64,000 bases of DNA from Pukyongia salina (GCF_002966125.1 NZ_CP027062.1:2294001-2358000), one strand, 5' to 3'. Positions 17,629 through 27,150 are shown, numbered from the stretch's first letter. A program made the numbers and translations. Notes: generated from the letters alone by a model not told the origin.

Positions 17629-18603
17629 TTATTCTTCGGGTGGCGAAATCACGTTTAAACGAATGGGAGAATAGTCTTGTTTTAGTTCCCCATTCACCAT
17701 AATAGAATCGAAGTAACATTTTACACCCACATCACTGTAAAGATCCGGGCCGTCCTGAATATGTAAGTGCAAATGCGGTTCGGATGAATTTCCCGAATTC
17801 CCACAATTCCCTAAAAATTGACCCCGTTTTATTTCCTGCCCCTTTTCAACCTTAATGGTTTCTTTCTCAAAATGGGCGTAGAAGATATACTCGTCATTTT
17901 TTGTTTTTAGAATTACTGCATTTCCCAGTGGTTGGGCCGGATTCATATCTCCGGGTTTATTATCGTCTATTCCGGTGATCACATCATAGACCACTGCGTC
18001 ACAAACCGCATAAATTGGCTGTCCGAAAGCGTAATAATCCTCATTTCGGGTACCGCTGCGTTCGTAGGTTTTATTCTGCTTCCCCAGGATCAGGAAATCG
18101 AAAGCCCGCCTCTGGGCCGGAAAATTTACATGGTAATTCTGTGCTTTGGTATCTCCTCCCCAAACCGTAAACCATTTCCCCTTAAAAGGAAGACCTAATG
18201 CCGTGCTATTGCGTTCAAATTTAGGCGGCCTGCTATCTGTAAAAGGTTTGAACAACAACCCAGATAGTTTGCCATCGCGATTGAGAGTGATATGCATGGT
18301 TTGCTTCCCTTTTTCAAAATGGACGATGTAGGTTTCTGTAATTCCTTCTTTTTCTTTGTACTCGAAACTTTTCATTTCACCGTACCGTGTTTGGAATGAC
18401 CTTACAATCTGGCCTGTTGTTTCCAGATTTACCGATTCCTGCATGAGGGGAGCGAACATATTAAAGATCTGCTCGGCATTGTGATCGTTATAAGAGGTTT
18501 GAAAATTTTCAATTGCGGTAACGTAGGCCTGTGTTTGAGCCGACAGCCCAAGAGAAGCTGTGCACAACAATGCGATAAGGTATTTCATAAAATAGAATTT
18601 CAT
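17629..18603 (-). CDS. M23 family metallopeptidase (LytM-like)
   Basis: A secreted peptidase-like protein of 324 residues (319 from the second methionine, 18588). The signal peptide ends near LGLSAQTQ. The N-terminal 100 residues resemble an NTF2-like DUF3887 region (YNDHNAEQIFNMFAPLMQ). The M23 domain is at about 150-300: YHVNFPAQRRAFDFLI holds the first His and Asp, followed by FYAHFEKE and the SSEPHLHLHIQDG zinc motif. M23 enzymes usually cut peptidoglycan cross-links. The ATG at 18603 overlaps the stop codon of the phosphatase gene (ATGA), suggesting coupling. Confidence 0.87.
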   Translation of the reverse strand: MKFYFMKYLIALLCTASLGLSAQTQAYVTAIENFQTSYNDHNAEQIFNMFAPLMQESVNLETTGQIVRSFQTRYGEMKSFEYKEKEGITETYIVHFEKGKQTMHITLNRDGKLSGLLFKPFTDSRPPKFERNSTALGLPFKGKWFTVWGGDTKAQNYHVNFPAQRRAFDFLILGKQNKTYERSGTRNEDYYAFGQPIYAVCDAVVYDVITGIDDNKPGDMNPAQPLGNAVILKTKNDEYIFYAHFEKETIKVEKGQEIKRGQFLGNCGNSGNSSEPHLHLHIQDGPDLYSDVGVKCYFDSIMVNGELKQDYSPIRLNVISPPEE

Positions 18604-19136
18604 TTATTCACGCTACGAATTTCAACCTGAGTACTGTCATTTCTCAAGGTTACAACGTACAAACTACTGTTATCCGTATCGTTCATGTCTTCGTATTTTT
18701 TCTCACCAATGATCTTATTTACAAAGGCAGGAGTAGTATTACTATGCCCTACGATCAAAACAGTTTTGTTGCGAGTGCTATTTTTAAAATCATCATTGTA
18801 AAGATTTGCAGGATTGTAGGGGAGCACGTTGAGCTTCTTCACTTCGGCTGTTGGTGTAGCTGTCATTACCGTTCGCACGTATTTTGTAGAGTAAACCGCA
18901 TCCAGGGAAATGGTGTCGAAATAATCTGCCCAGCCATTGGCACGGTTTGTACCTTCGGCTGTTAATGCCGGATCCTGATTCTCGGGATCACTGCGATCTT
19001 TTTCCGCATGCCGGATAAGATAATAGCGGGTGGTTAGTACGGTTTCTTCAGAATTTTTTGCGTCTTCTTTTTCAGAATCTTTACAAGATCCAAGTAAGAT
19101 GATGCCACAAAGTATAAAAGTGAGTGCTCTGATCAT
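18600..19136 (-). CDS. SixA-like histidine phosphatase lipoprotein
   Basis: A 178-residue lipoprotein. The lipobox LLGSC places the lipidated Cys near residue 17. The phosphatase signature YYLIRHAEK (H near 43) and the second-histidine motif VLIVGHSNTTPAFV define the histidine phosphatase superfamily. An arginine appears in KYVRTVMTA, the expected phosphate-pocket contact. Members remove phosphate from proteins or small molecules; here the lipid anchor puts it in the periplasm. It is coupled to the M23 peptidase gene by a 4-bp overlap, so the two may act together in the envelope. Confidence 0.85.
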   Translation of the reverse strand: MIRALTFILCGIILLGSCKDSEKEDAKNSEETVLTTRYYLIRHAEKDRSDPENQDPALTAEGTNRANGWADYFDTISLDAVYSTKYVRTVMTATPTAEVKKLNVLPYNPANLYNDDFKNSTRNKTVLIVGHSNTTPAFVNKIIGEKKYEDMNDTDNSSLYVVTLRNDSTQVEIRSVNK

Positions 19137-19261
19137 TGATTGTGTTTTTCAGAAATATACAAAAATAGAAAACCATTGATTTACAATTTACGTAAATATA
19201 GTATCGAATGTCAGACTTTGTTTAGTTAGGTTAGTTAGCAACTTTGCTATGAAGAAGAGAG

Positions 19262-19294
19262 CCCTCCCACGCTTTAGCGTTGGAGGGTTTTTAT
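19262..19294 (+). terminator. strong plus-strand hairpin terminator of a short transcript
   Basis: An 11-position stem (19262-19272 with 19277-19287, one C/T mismatch, loop TTTA) is followed by five T. It has a T-run only in the plus direction. No large plus-strand gene precedes it: the upstream gene is divergent. A weak promoter (TTTG at 19217-19220 and CAACTTTG at 19239-19246, spacing 18) would start a transcript near 19250, ending at the hairpin. A 20-codon frame, 19249-19311, begins at that point with ATGAAGAAGAGA and runs through the stem. It may be a small RNA, a leader peptide or an insulator terminator. Confidence 0.65.
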
Positions 19295-19429
19295 TTATAG
19301 GAATTGTATAGCGGTCACCACACTGTAACTGATCATGAAGGCAGAAATTAGGGCGATATAGATCGCCAAAATATAATTGCGTCTTGGCTTCAGATGTTCT
19401 CTTCCTGATTTTAAATTCTTGATTTCCAT
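19295..19429 (-). CDS. 44-residue single-helix membrane protein
   Basis: A short gene with an ATG at 19429 and TAA at 19295-19297. The N-terminus is basic (LKSGREHLKPRRN at residues 6-18), followed by one hydrophobic helix, YILAIYIALISAFMISYS, at residues 19-36. The arrangement suggests an inner-membrane protein with its basic end in the cytoplasm. No family is recognised. It lies between the phosphatase and redoxin-cytochrome genes, ends 8 bp from the strong hairpin, and is oriented with both neighbours. It could be a chance frame, but the clean amphipathic organisation makes a real small gene more likely. Confidence 0.5.
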   Translation of the reverse strand: MEIKNLKSGREHLKPRRNYILAIYIALISAFMISYSVVTAIQFL

Positions 19430-19515
19430 GTTGATTGGTTTATTGAACTGATTACGCTATTTAGACGATCAGACCAATAATTTTGTTACATAGAATAGCT
19501 CCGAACCGTTGAAAA

Positions 19516-21261
19516 TTAGTCCTCAACTGTATAATTGAACATCCCATACAACATTTCATCTGTACTTTGAGGCCCGAACTTTAGATCTTTGGAAGGATCC
19601 GGGTTCAGCGGGTTCTGAAATGAATTATCGAAAATCGCTTCTACCAGGATTGTAGAACCTTTTTTGGCAACAAAAGGTGTCTCTAACTCGTAGATCCATT
19701 GCCAGTTAAAGTTGTAATCGGGTACGTGAACCAGCGTAGTTTTCTCTCCTTCGGGTGAGATCACCGAAAACTTTATATCCTTACCTCTGTAGTGCATGTG
19801 AGGCAGCAGGTTATAGATCTTAATATCCTTATCTATCTTTTCTTCTGCGACAAATTTCACATCCTTTGCGTAAGCCGGGATCTTAAAGGTGGTATTGTGT
19901 GTGTTATGCGACCGGAAGGGCACATCTGGAGCCTCATCCAGGAGGTAAAACCCTATCTGCGTTATATCTTCGGTTGCCGTTCCATAGGGGGTGTAGTGCA
20001 ATTGTGCCGTTATTTTTGTTCCCTTCTGAATAAATATCCCTGTACCCTCAGGATATGCCATTGTTTGTTTCTTGCCCGTACTTACCGCGATGAAATTGTC
20101 AACTTTCGGACTGATCATTCTATCGGAAATTGGACTTTTCTGTAGTTCATGGGCGCTGGACAACAGCACGTGATGAACCACATTCGGGTTTCCGGGTTTT
20201 ATCTCTATGGCTTTCAGCCATACGTCACGATCGAATTCCAGGTCGATCTCCTGGTATCTGTAAGGGATCAATCCTGTAGCCGGTACAGATTCCTTCTTCA
20301 GGCTAATCACCCTATCGGGCATACCCAATTCCCAATCGCCGGAGGTAGGCTTTATCATGCTAAGGGTGTCTTTGCCGGTACCACGAGGGCTTCCCTGATC
20401 GATCCATGAAACAATTTTGCGCACCAATGAATCTTCTATCCCAATGTCGTTCTTAAATGTAAAGTTATTGGAGTTCACAGTCCAGGGTGGCATCCGTTTA
20501 GTTAGTAATACTTGTTTCATCATGGAGGACCAGCCTCGTACGGTCTCATAGTCGCTCATGGACCAGGGACCGATCCCATTAGGGTTGTGACACATAACAC
20601 AATGTTCGGCCAAAATTGGAGCGATATCTCGTGTGTAGGTAAGCGTATCACCCTTCTCCAGTGTTGAAAGTCGGGTGACGGTGCAACCTCTAGTCATCTT
20701 TTCTTTAGAAACCGGTTGTTTACCCTGCAGTATAGCATCTAAAGCGTCGCGTAGGTAGGTTTCGGTGGGTTCGTTCTTCTGAGCCCCGTAATCCAATCGG
20801 TTATTGAGAGGACCACGAAAGATGACCTCCCGTGAGGTTGGGTGAAGTACAATGGCTTCGGAAGTGATCTTAACATCAAGGGCATCGGCAACCAGCTGGA
20901 TATTATCTAACAATACTGGTGCGGAAAAATCGAATTTATTCGCTTCAATACTTGTTTCATCAGAGTCGTCCTGGGTGTTACTATTCAGAAGAAAAAAAGT
21001 GAATCCCTTATCCTCATAATCGTTCACAATATCATTGAAATCACTCACCGCATTCCTCACGATTGGACAACCATTACCTTGCACCCAAAGTACTATAGCC
21101 TTACTATCATTATAACGCGACAATCGGTGAAGCTCACCCGATGAGTCGAACAAAGCATAGTCGTTAACCCTGTTATCTGCAATGGCTTCAGGCGGTTCAT
21201 CACAGCCAGTAAAAAGTGAAATAAAGAAGCCGAGGACAAGAAGATCTCTTAGATAATTCAT
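19516..21261 (-). CDS. redoxin - cytochrome c - copper-monooxygenase-like lipoprotein
   Basis: A multidomain lipoprotein; the ATG at 21261 gives 581 residues with the signal sequence MNYLRDLLVLGFFISLFTGC and lipidated C20. Two further in-frame ATGs lie upstream (21279, 21285). Residues 30-185 are redoxin-like, with a single cysteine in NGCPIVRNAV rather than CxxC. Residues 205-270 contain a haem-binding CVMCH (C221, C224, H225) and the MPPW motif found in such cytochromes. The C-terminal 300 residues resemble ascorbate-dependent type II copper monooxygenases (VVHHVLLSS; NLLPHMHYRGKDI). The function is inferred to be electron transfer or oxygenation in the envelope; the substrate is unknown. 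Confidence 0.75.
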   Translation of the reverse strand: MNYLRDLLVLGFFISLFTGCDEPPEAIADNRVNDYALFDSSGELHRLSRYNDSKAIVLWVQGNGCPIVRNAVSDFNDIVNDYEDKGFTFFLLNSNTQDDSDETSIEANKFDFSAPVLLDNIQLVADALDVKITSEAIVLHPTSREVIFRGPLNNRLDYGAQKNEPTETYLRDALDAILQGKQPVSKEKMTRGCTVTRLSTLEKGDTLTYTRDIAPILAEHCVMCHNPNGIGPWSMSDYETVRGWSSMMKQVLLTKRMPPWTVNSNNFTFKNDIGIEDSLVRKIVSWIDQGSPRGTGKDTLSMIKPTSGDWELGMPDRVISLKKESVPATGLIPYRYQEIDLEFDRDVWLKAIEIKPGNPNVVHHVLLSSAHELQKSPISDRMISPKVDNFIAVSTGKKQTMAYPEGTGIFIQKGTKITAQLHYTPYGTATEDITQIGFYLLDEAPDVPFRSHNTHNTTFKIPAYAKDVKFVAEEKIDKDIKIYNLLPHMHYRGKDIKFSVISPEGEKTTLVHVPDYNFNWQWIYELETPFVAKKGSTILVEAIFDNSFQNPLNPDPSKDLKFGPQSTDEMLYGMFNYTVED

Positions 21262-21296
21262 CGGTACGAAAGTACTCATTTTCATTCACACAAAAT

Positions 21297-21331
21297 AAAA
21301 AAACCGCCCGCAGTCTCACAACCACGAGCGG
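21297..21331 (-). terminator. intrinsic terminator of clpB
   Basis: On the minus strand a 7-bp stem, CCGCTCG pairing with CGGGCGG, with a 14-base loop, is followed by seven T. It lies about 50 bp after the clpB stop and before the redoxin-cytochrome gene. Confidence 0.8.
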
Positions 21332-21380
21332 CTACTAACCAACCAATTATAAATGAGTTTTTATGGAACTCTAACCAGTA

Positions 21381-23984
21381 TTATGATTTAATTAGATCTT
21401 GCTGGTTACGGAATACTAGGGAATCGTCGAAACTATCAATTAGTATGATACTTTCCGTCTCCACTTTACCTGCCAGGATCTCCTTCGAAAGTTGATTAAG
21501 AACTTCCTTCTGTATAACCCGTTTTACAGGCCGAGCTCCGTATTGCGGATCGTATCCTTTTTCGGCCAGGTAAGAGATCGCTTCCTCTGTGGCGTCCAAA
21601 GTGATACCCTGTTTGGATAGCATTTTGGTCACTCCTTTTAGTTGTAACCTCACGATCTCTTTGATATCTGCTTTGTTTAATGGAGTGAACATGATGATAT
21701 CGTCTATACGGTTGAGGAATTCCGGCCTTACCGATTGCTTCAATAAGCCTAAAACCTCGATCTTAGCAGTCTCCATGGCCGTATCCAGATCTTTCATATT
21801 TTCATACTGCTCCTGTATAATATGGCTTCCCATATTACTTGTCATGATAATGATGGTGTTCTTGAAATCGGCCACCCTTCCTTTATTATCGGTTAACCTA
21901 CCTTCATCCAATACCTGTAACAGTATGTTGAACGTATCCGGGTGGGCTTTTTCGATCTCGTCCAGTAAAACCACCGAATATGGTTTTCTGCGAACTGCTT
22001 CGGTGAGCTGTCCGCCTTCGTCGTATCCCACATAACCCGGAGGTGCACCTACCAATCGGCTCACACTGTGCCTTTCCTGGTATTCACTCATGTCTATACG
22101 GGTCATGGCGTTGTCGTCATCGAAGAGGTAATCTGCCAGTGCCTTTGCAAGTTCGGTTTTCCCAACCCCGGTTGTTCCAAGGAAAAGGAAGGAACCAATG
22201 GGTTTCTTGGCATCCTGCAGGCCGGCCCTACTTCTTCTAATGGCATCACTCACGGCAACGATCGCTTCTTCCTGCCCCACAACACGTTTGTGCAATTCGG
22301 TTTCAAGCTGCAGCAACTTTTCTCGTTCACTCTGAAGCATCTTAGTAACCGGAATACCGGTCCATTTGGCAACCACCTCGGCTATGTCGTCGTTGGTAAC
22401 TTCCTCTTTGATCATTGAACTTCCTTGTTGATACTCGGCAAGTTGTTCTTCGAGTTTACTCAATTGCTCCTGGGTTTCCTTTATCTTGCCATAGCGAAGT
22501 TCTGCCACCTTCCCAAAATCACCTTCCCTTTCAGCCTTTTCGGCCTCCAGCTTAAATTCTTCTATCTCTTTCTTGGCATTCTGAATATTATCTACAACCT
22601 CTTTCTCACTTTTCCATTTAGCGTTAAGGTCGTTTCGCTCTTCTTTCAAATTGGCAAGTTCAGATCGTAAAGACTTAAGTTTTACTTCATCCTTTTCACG
22701 CTTGATCGCTTCGATCTCGATCTCCAATTGCATGATCTTACGGTCCAGTACATCCAGTTCTTCCGGTTTCGAATTGATCTCCATACGCAAGCGAGCCGCT
22801 GCCTCGTCCATTAGGTCGATAGCCTTATCCGGTAAAAATCTATTGGTGATATAACGTTGTGATAGTTCAACGGCAGCGATAATTGCCTCGTCCTTGATTC
22901 GCACCTTGTGATGAGTCTCGTATTTCTCTTTTATCCCCCTTAGAATAGAGATCGCACTTTCGGTATCCGGTTCACTAACCATTACCTTCTGAAATCGCCT
23001 TTCCAGCGCTTTATCCTTTTCAAAATACTTCTGGTATTCATCCAGTGTTGTGGCACCTATCGCCCTTAGTTCCCCACGAGCCAAGGCCGGTTTTAGAATG
23101 TTGGCAGCATCCATGGCTCCCTGGCCACCACCTGCTCCTACAAGGGTATGGATCTCATCTATAAACAGAACGATATCTCCATCACTTCCGGTTACCTCCT
23201 TGATCACGGCCTTTAGGCGTTCTTCAAATTCACCTTTGTATTTTGCGCCGGCAATGAGTGCGCCCATATCCAGGGAATATATCTCTTTTGATTTAAGGTT
23301 TTCGGGAATATCGCCATCTACAATACGATGAGCCAGACCTTCCGCGATCGCAGTTTTACCCGTTCCGGGTTCCCCCACAAGCATTGGGTTGTTTTTAGTT
23401 CTTCGGGAGAGTATTTGCAGTATACGTCTTATCTCCTCATCTCTACCAATAACCGGGTCCAGTTTTCCGTCCCGTGCCAGTTGATTGAGGTTTCTTGCAT
23501 ATTTACTCAATGAATTGTAGGTATCCTCGGCACTGGCTGAAGTAACCCTGTCTCCTTTACGCAATTCTTCCACTGCAGCTTTTATACCTTTTTCGGTCAC
23601 TCCCTGATCTTTCAATCCTTGAGCGATGCTACTATCCGATTTAAATATAGCGAGCAGCAAGTGTTCGATGCTTACAAACTCGTCGTTCATTTTCTTGGCG
23701 ATAATGCTCGCTTCATTCACTGTTTTGGTGGCAACCCGCGATAACATGATCTCGCCTCCCGCAACTTTAGGGAAACTCTCTAATTGCTTTTCCAATACTT
23801 GTTGAAGCAAGGAGAGATTTACGTTGAGCTTTTTTAGAATAAAGGGAGTAACATTCTCGTCTACTTCAAAGATAGCCTTCAGCAAATGTTCATTTTCTAT
23901 TTGCTGATGCTCCATACTTTGTGCAATTTGCTGTGCATGCTGCAAAGCTTCCTGCGATTTTATTGTAAAATTATTAAAGTTCAT
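21381..23984 (-). CDS. clpB: ATP-dependent chaperone ClpB
   Basis: A hexameric AAA+ disaggregase that works with DnaK to rescue aggregated proteins. The ATG at 23984 gives 867 residues starting [18 protein letters not shown]; an upstream frame start at 24047 adds 21 residues not seen in ClpB. The N domain (1-150) has two Clp repeats. NBD1 holds [14 protein letters not shown] near residue 200 and the [14 protein letters not shown] Walker B. A coiled-coil middle domain (about 400-520) is rich in Lys, Glu and Leu. NBD2 holds [14 protein letters not shown] near 600. The C-terminal sensor-2 motif is GARPVKR. It is divergent from ytxJ. Confidence 0.97.
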   Translation of the reverse strand: MNFNNFTIKSQEALQHAQQIAQSMEHQQIENEHLLKAIFEVDENVTPFILKKLNVNLSLLQQVLEKQLESFPKVAGGEIMLSRVATKTVNEASIIAKKMNDEFVSIEHLLLAIFKSDSSIAQGLKDQGVTEKGIKAAVEELRKGDRVTSASAEDTYNSLSKYARNLNQLARDGKLDPVIGRDEEIRRILQILSRRTKNNPMLVGEPGTGKTAIAEGLAHRIVDGDIPENLKSKEIYSLDMGALIAGAKYKGEFEERLKAVIKEVTGSDGDIVLFIDEIHTLVGAGGGQGAMDAANILKPALARGELRAIGATTLDEYQKYFEKDKALERRFQKVMVSEPDTESAISILRGIKEKYETHHKVRIKDEAIIAAVELSQRYITNRFLPDKAIDLMDEAAARLRMEINSKPEELDVLDRKIMQLEIEIEAIKREKDEVKLKSLRSELANLKEERNDLNAKWKSEKEVVDNIQNAKKEIEEFKLEAEKAEREGDFGKVAELRYGKIKETQEQLSKLEEQLAEYQQGSSMIKEEVTNDDIAEVVAKWTGIPVTKMLQSEREKLLQLETELHKRVVGQEEAIVAVSDAIRRSRAGLQDAKKPIGSFLFLGTTGVGKTELAKALADYLFDDDNAMTRIDMSEYQERHSVSRLVGAPPGYVGYDEGGQLTEAVRRKPYSVVLLDEIEKAHPDTFNILLQVLDEGRLTDNKGRVADFKNTIIIMTSNMGSHIIQEQYENMKDLDTAMETAKIEVLGLLKQSVRPEFLNRIDDIIMFTPLNKADIKEIVRLQLKGVTKMLSKQGITLDATEEAISYLAEKGYDPQYGARPVKRVIQKEVLNQLSKEILAGKVETESIILIDSFDDSLVFRNQQDLIKS

Positions 23985-24159
23985 AGCGTTTATATTTTCT
24001 GAAAGCCTGGCTTTCGTTTTTTTCAATTTTCGATGAGCATAGGTCAAAACTTACGCCAACTTAAATTCAGGACAAAATGACCGATTTTGTAAGGTTTTAA
24101 AAGACATTCTGACCGATTCACAATATTTGAAATCTGTATATTCGCAAAAAAAAAGGTTA

Positions 24160-24558
24160 ATGAGCTTATTTGGATTATTTGGATCGAAGGACCCTTCAGA
24201 AAAGAAAGAGAAAAAACAACTTCCCTGGGAAAATTTAACCAGTCTGGAACAACTCGACGAGATATCGAAGATCTCCGAAACACAACCGGTGGCCATATTT
24301 AAACATTCCACCCGTTGTGGAATAAGTAGGATGGTGCTCAATCAGTTTGAAGCTTCTTACGATATCGACCCCGCAGAGATGCGATTATTTTTTTTAGATC
24401 TGTTAAGCTATAGGCAAGTTTCGGATGAAGTTGCCATAAGATTCCAGATACTGCATCAAAGTCCGCAACTTATCGTGGTTAAAAATGGAGTGGCCGTACA
24501 CCAGGCATCTCATCACAATATACAGACGGCAGAACTAAAGCAATTTACTGAGATATAA
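24160..24558 (+). CDS. ytxJ: YtxJ-like bacillithiol-system redox protein
   Basis: A small thioredoxin-fold protein of 132 residues. The ATG at 24160 gives MSLFGLFGSKDPSEKKEK, the usual basic N-terminus. The redox motif HSTRCGISRMVLNQFE has a single active cysteine, C53, in R-C-G-I-S, typical of monothiol bacilliredoxin-like YtxJ proteins. The rest (LFFLDLLSYRQVSDEVAIRF and HQSPQLIVVKNG) matches the family fold, with the cis-proline in SPQLI. It suggests the organism uses bacillithiol or a similar thiol; the bsh genes are not in this window. The gene is divergent from clpB. Confidence 0.85.
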   Translation: MSLFGLFGSKDPSEKKEKKQLPWENLTSLEQLDEISKISETQPVAIFKHSTRCGISRMVLNQFEASYDIDPAEMRLFFLDLLSYRQVSDEVAIRFQILHQSPQLIVVKNGVAVHQASHHNIQTAELKQFTEI

Positions 24559-24581
24559 AAAAAGGGCGGTAATTACCGCCC
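24557..24581 (-). terminator. terminator of the 24589-25770 lipoprotein gene
   Basis: A perfect 18-bp palindrome (GGGCGGTAA/TTACCGCCC, 24564-24581) is followed on the minus strand by seven T. It serves the minus-strand lipoprotein gene, which ends 7 bp away. It also sits right behind the ytxJ stop and may help end that transcript, although without a T-run. Confidence 0.85.
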
Positions 24582-24588
24582 CATCTAC

Positions 24589-25770
24589 TTAAAGTGTATT
24601 ATTTCTTAAGATCTCTTTCAACCGGCCTTTTATATCATCGCTGGCATCCAGTAGGAGCTGGGCATTATTTGGAAAGGGTACAAAACGGTTCTCGACCAGA
24701 AGAAGATCGTCGTCACTTAGTGCCCTCTCATCGCCTCTGAAGGTGGCAAATACATTTTCGAAAATAAACTCCGTACCCATCGGAAACCTATCAATGTCTC
24801 TTCCCTGGTTCAGGTCTCTGTAAACCACATTTCCTCCTACGGTAGCGGCCTTAAACTGCTCGGTAATAGTAAGTATAGCCGAGACGGTTGTATAAATATC
24901 CACCTTGATAGGATTACCTTCCTCATCTTTCATGATCTTTCCTTCGCGATTTCGTTTGTATTCCCAGCCGTCCTTGATTCTTTTGGTACGTCTTACTTCT
25001 TTTTCTGAAATGCGCTCAGGTGAAAATTCGATCTGACGAAAATTAAGTGCGATCCCGTAGTCATAATCGATATTTGGGTTTCGCTCATTGTGATATTGGG
25101 TCCAGAAATTATCGAGTCCGTATGTATTGAAATCGAGTAATTCACGCTCCAACTGTCGCGGCATGATCTGGCCACTCCGGTTATTTAGCGTAACAAATAC
25201 GAAATCTGTTCCCAAATAAAGCGCATCATCAAGTTTCTGTGAGAGGCCCATATATCCAAGGCCAAGGTCTTCCAATTCACTTAGGAGCTCATATGCCGTT
25301 CGGGCCTGCATTTTATCGTTAGTTTGCAGAAAGCGATCGCTTTGGTTCCATAAGGCTTCACCCAGCACCTGTTTGGCCGCAATTGCCTCGTCTGAATAGT
25401 CTTTCATTTTAAACCTGGCGTTCCTTCCTTCAGAAGAAATATATAAAGGAAGCAATGGCCGGATGAGCTGCTGTCTTCGTTCTAAACCCTGATAGAGGTA
25501 ATACAGCTGTCGTTTCGACTTTAAATTATTCTCTTTTTTCAGAAAATTGATCTGTCGTTGGTCCTCATCATTTGCCTTTTTATAGGCTTCCTCCAATAAA
25601 ACGATATGTTCTTCATTCCTGGCTAGCGTTTTGTCCTTCTGAAGTTTCTTCACGGCCAGCTCTATGGCCTGGTCGTAATTACCACGAGCAAGAAATTTCT
25701 GATTTCGTTTCACACTATTACATCCGCCGAGCAATAGTACTGCCATTATAAGGGTAATAGTCGATCTCAT
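24589..25770 (-). CDS. lipoprotein of unknown function
   Basis: A 393-residue protein with a lipobox (LLLGGC, Cys near residue 17) after MRSTITLIMAV; the ATG at 25770 is preferred to an earlier start at 25794 that lacks a signal. The mature part begins with a helical stretch (NQKFLARGNYDQAIELAVKKLQKDKT) resembling a TPR unit, with more Lys/Glu-rich helices to about residue 110. The second half is mixed beta with the motif EYKRNREGKIMKDEEGNPIKV. I recall similar unnamed Bacteroidetes lipoproteins. No catalytic motif is seen. It is followed by a strong terminator and appears monocistronic. Confidence 0.75.
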   Translation of the reverse strand: MRSTITLIMAVLLLGGCNSVKRNQKFLARGNYDQAIELAVKKLQKDKTLARNEEHIVLLEEAYKKANDEDQRQINFLKKENNLKSKRQLYYLYQGLERRQQLIRPLLPLYISSEGRNARFKMKDYSDEAIAAKQVLGEALWNQSDRFLQTNDKMQARTAYELLSELEDLGLGYMGLSQKLDDALYLGTDFVFVTLNNRSGQIMPRQLERELLDFNTYGLDNFWTQYHNERNPNIDYDYGIALNFRQIEFSPERISEKEVRRTKRIKDGWEYKRNREGKIMKDEEGNPIKVDIYTTVSAILTITEQFKAATVGGNVVYRDLNQGRDIDRFPMGTEFIFENVFATFRGDERALSDDDLLLVENRFVPFPNNAQLLLDASDDIKGRLKEILRNNTL

Positions 25771-25820
25771 AACAAAAGGGTATTGGTTAAGCAAAGTAAA
25801 TTACAAGGGTTGTGCCAAAG

Positions 25821-27101
25821 TTATAACTTTCTGGCAGGCAGTACTTTACCGCTACAATCTCCAAACCCGATGCGGATCTTGTCGTTTTGGCTATAGCCTC
25901 GAAGTATTACAGTATCCCCGTCCTGGATGAATTTCCTGCTGCTTCCGTCGGCCAAGGGTACCGGATTCTGTCCCCGCCAGCTAAGTTCCAGCATGGATCC
26001 ATAACTGTCTTTGGTAGGCCCGGAAATAGTTCCACTTCCCATCATGTCTCCACTGCGAACATTACAGCCATTTACGGTGTGATGAGCCAGCTGCTGGGCC
26101 ATCGACCAGTACATATACTTAAAGTTGGAGTTGCATACAACGGTTTCTTGTTTCCCTTCGGGTTTTATAATGGCTTGAAGTTTTATATCGAAGTTCTTCT
26201 TCCCTTGCTGCTGCAAGTAAGGCAAAGGTTTTGGGTCTTGCGCTGGCCCCGCAACCCGGAAGGGTTCGAGGGCATCCAGAGTTACAATCCATGGTGAAAT
26301 GGTAGACGCAAAATTCTTCCCAAGGAAAGGCCCAAGGGGTACATACTCCCAGGCCTGTATGTCGCGAGCGCTCCAATCGTTAAAGAGGACCAACCCGAAA
26401 ATATAATCCTCGGCCTCATCGATAGGGATCCGTTTCCCAAGATCATTGGAAGCAGTTGTGATAAAGGCCATTTCCAACTCGAAATCGAGTAATTTAGTAG
26501 GTCCAAATCCGGGTACTCCGTCATCGCCGGGCTTGGTTTGTCCCACCGGCCTGCGTACCGATGTTCCTGAAGGAATGATAGATGAGCTTCTGCCGTGATA
26601 TCCAATAGGGATATGAAGCCAATTTGGCATTAAGGCATTCTCCGGATCTCTGAATAGCGATCCCACGTTGGTTGCATGTTCCTTGCTGGCGTAAAAATCT
26701 GTATAATCACCTACATCTACCGGTAATTGCATTTCAATCTCATCCATAGTGAACAATACACGTGTCTTGTGCTCCTCATGGTCACGCAATACGGGATTGT
26801 CTTTCATGAAGATCTCCGAGATACGGTTCCGAACAAGACGCCAGGTCTTTCGGCCATCGGCAATAAAATCGTTCAAGCTATCCTGAAGGAATATATCATC
26901 GGTTAGCTCTATTCCCTGAAAATAACCCAACTGATGCAAGGCTCCCAGGTCGATCGCTGTATCACCAATACGGGTGCCTATGGTAATGATATCATCACGG
27001 GTTAGGAACACGCCAAAAGGTATATTCTGAATAGGAAAATCGCTGTTTTCAGGGACATCGAGCCAGCTGCGTCGATCGGGATTATTTGCGGATAAGGGCA
27101 T
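25821..27101 (-). CDS. fahA: fumarylacetoacetase
   Basis: Catalyses the last step of tyrosine breakdown, fumarylacetoacetate to fumarate and acetoacetate. It has 426 residues, the expected length. The metal and catalytic signature DYTDFYASKEHATNVGSLFR is near residue 135, and NDWSARDIQAWEYVPLGPFL is near 240. The final domain shows SMAQQLAHHTVNGCNVRSGD and GSGTISGPTKDSYGSM, which belong to the active-site lid. The promoter shared with glyA is in the 121-bp divergent gap. No other tyrosine-catabolism gene is in the window. Confidence 0.95.
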   Translation of the reverse strand: MPLSANNPDRRSWLDVPENSDFPIQNIPFGVFLTRDDIITIGTRIGDTAIDLGALHQLGYFQGIELTDDIFLQDSLNDFIADGRKTWRLVRNRISEIFMKDNPVLRDHEEHKTRVLFTMDEIEMQLPVDVGDYTDFYASKEHATNVGSLFRDPENALMPNWLHIPIGYHGRSSSIIPSGTSVRRPVGQTKPGDDGVPGFGPTKLLDFELEMAFITTASNDLGKRIPIDEAEDYIFGLVLFNDWSARDIQAWEYVPLGPFLGKNFASTISPWIVTLDALEPFRVAGPAQDPKPLPYLQQQGKKNFDIKLQAIIKPEGKQETVVCNSNFKYMYWSMAQQLAHHTVNGCNVRSGDMMGSGTISGPTKDSYGSMLELSWRGQNPVPLADGSSRKFIQDGDTVILRGYSQNDKIRIGFGDCSGKVLPARKL

Positions 27102-27150
27102 GATTTGTGTTTTGGATTTTTATTACTTGATTTGTTGGTAAAATGTTAAT

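Noticed and set aside
24051-24341. Two short minus-strand frames overlapping ytxJ
   Set aside because: They lie across the ytxJ gene and the clpB-ytxJ promoter gap and have no recognisable motif; ytxJ has a clear redox motif.
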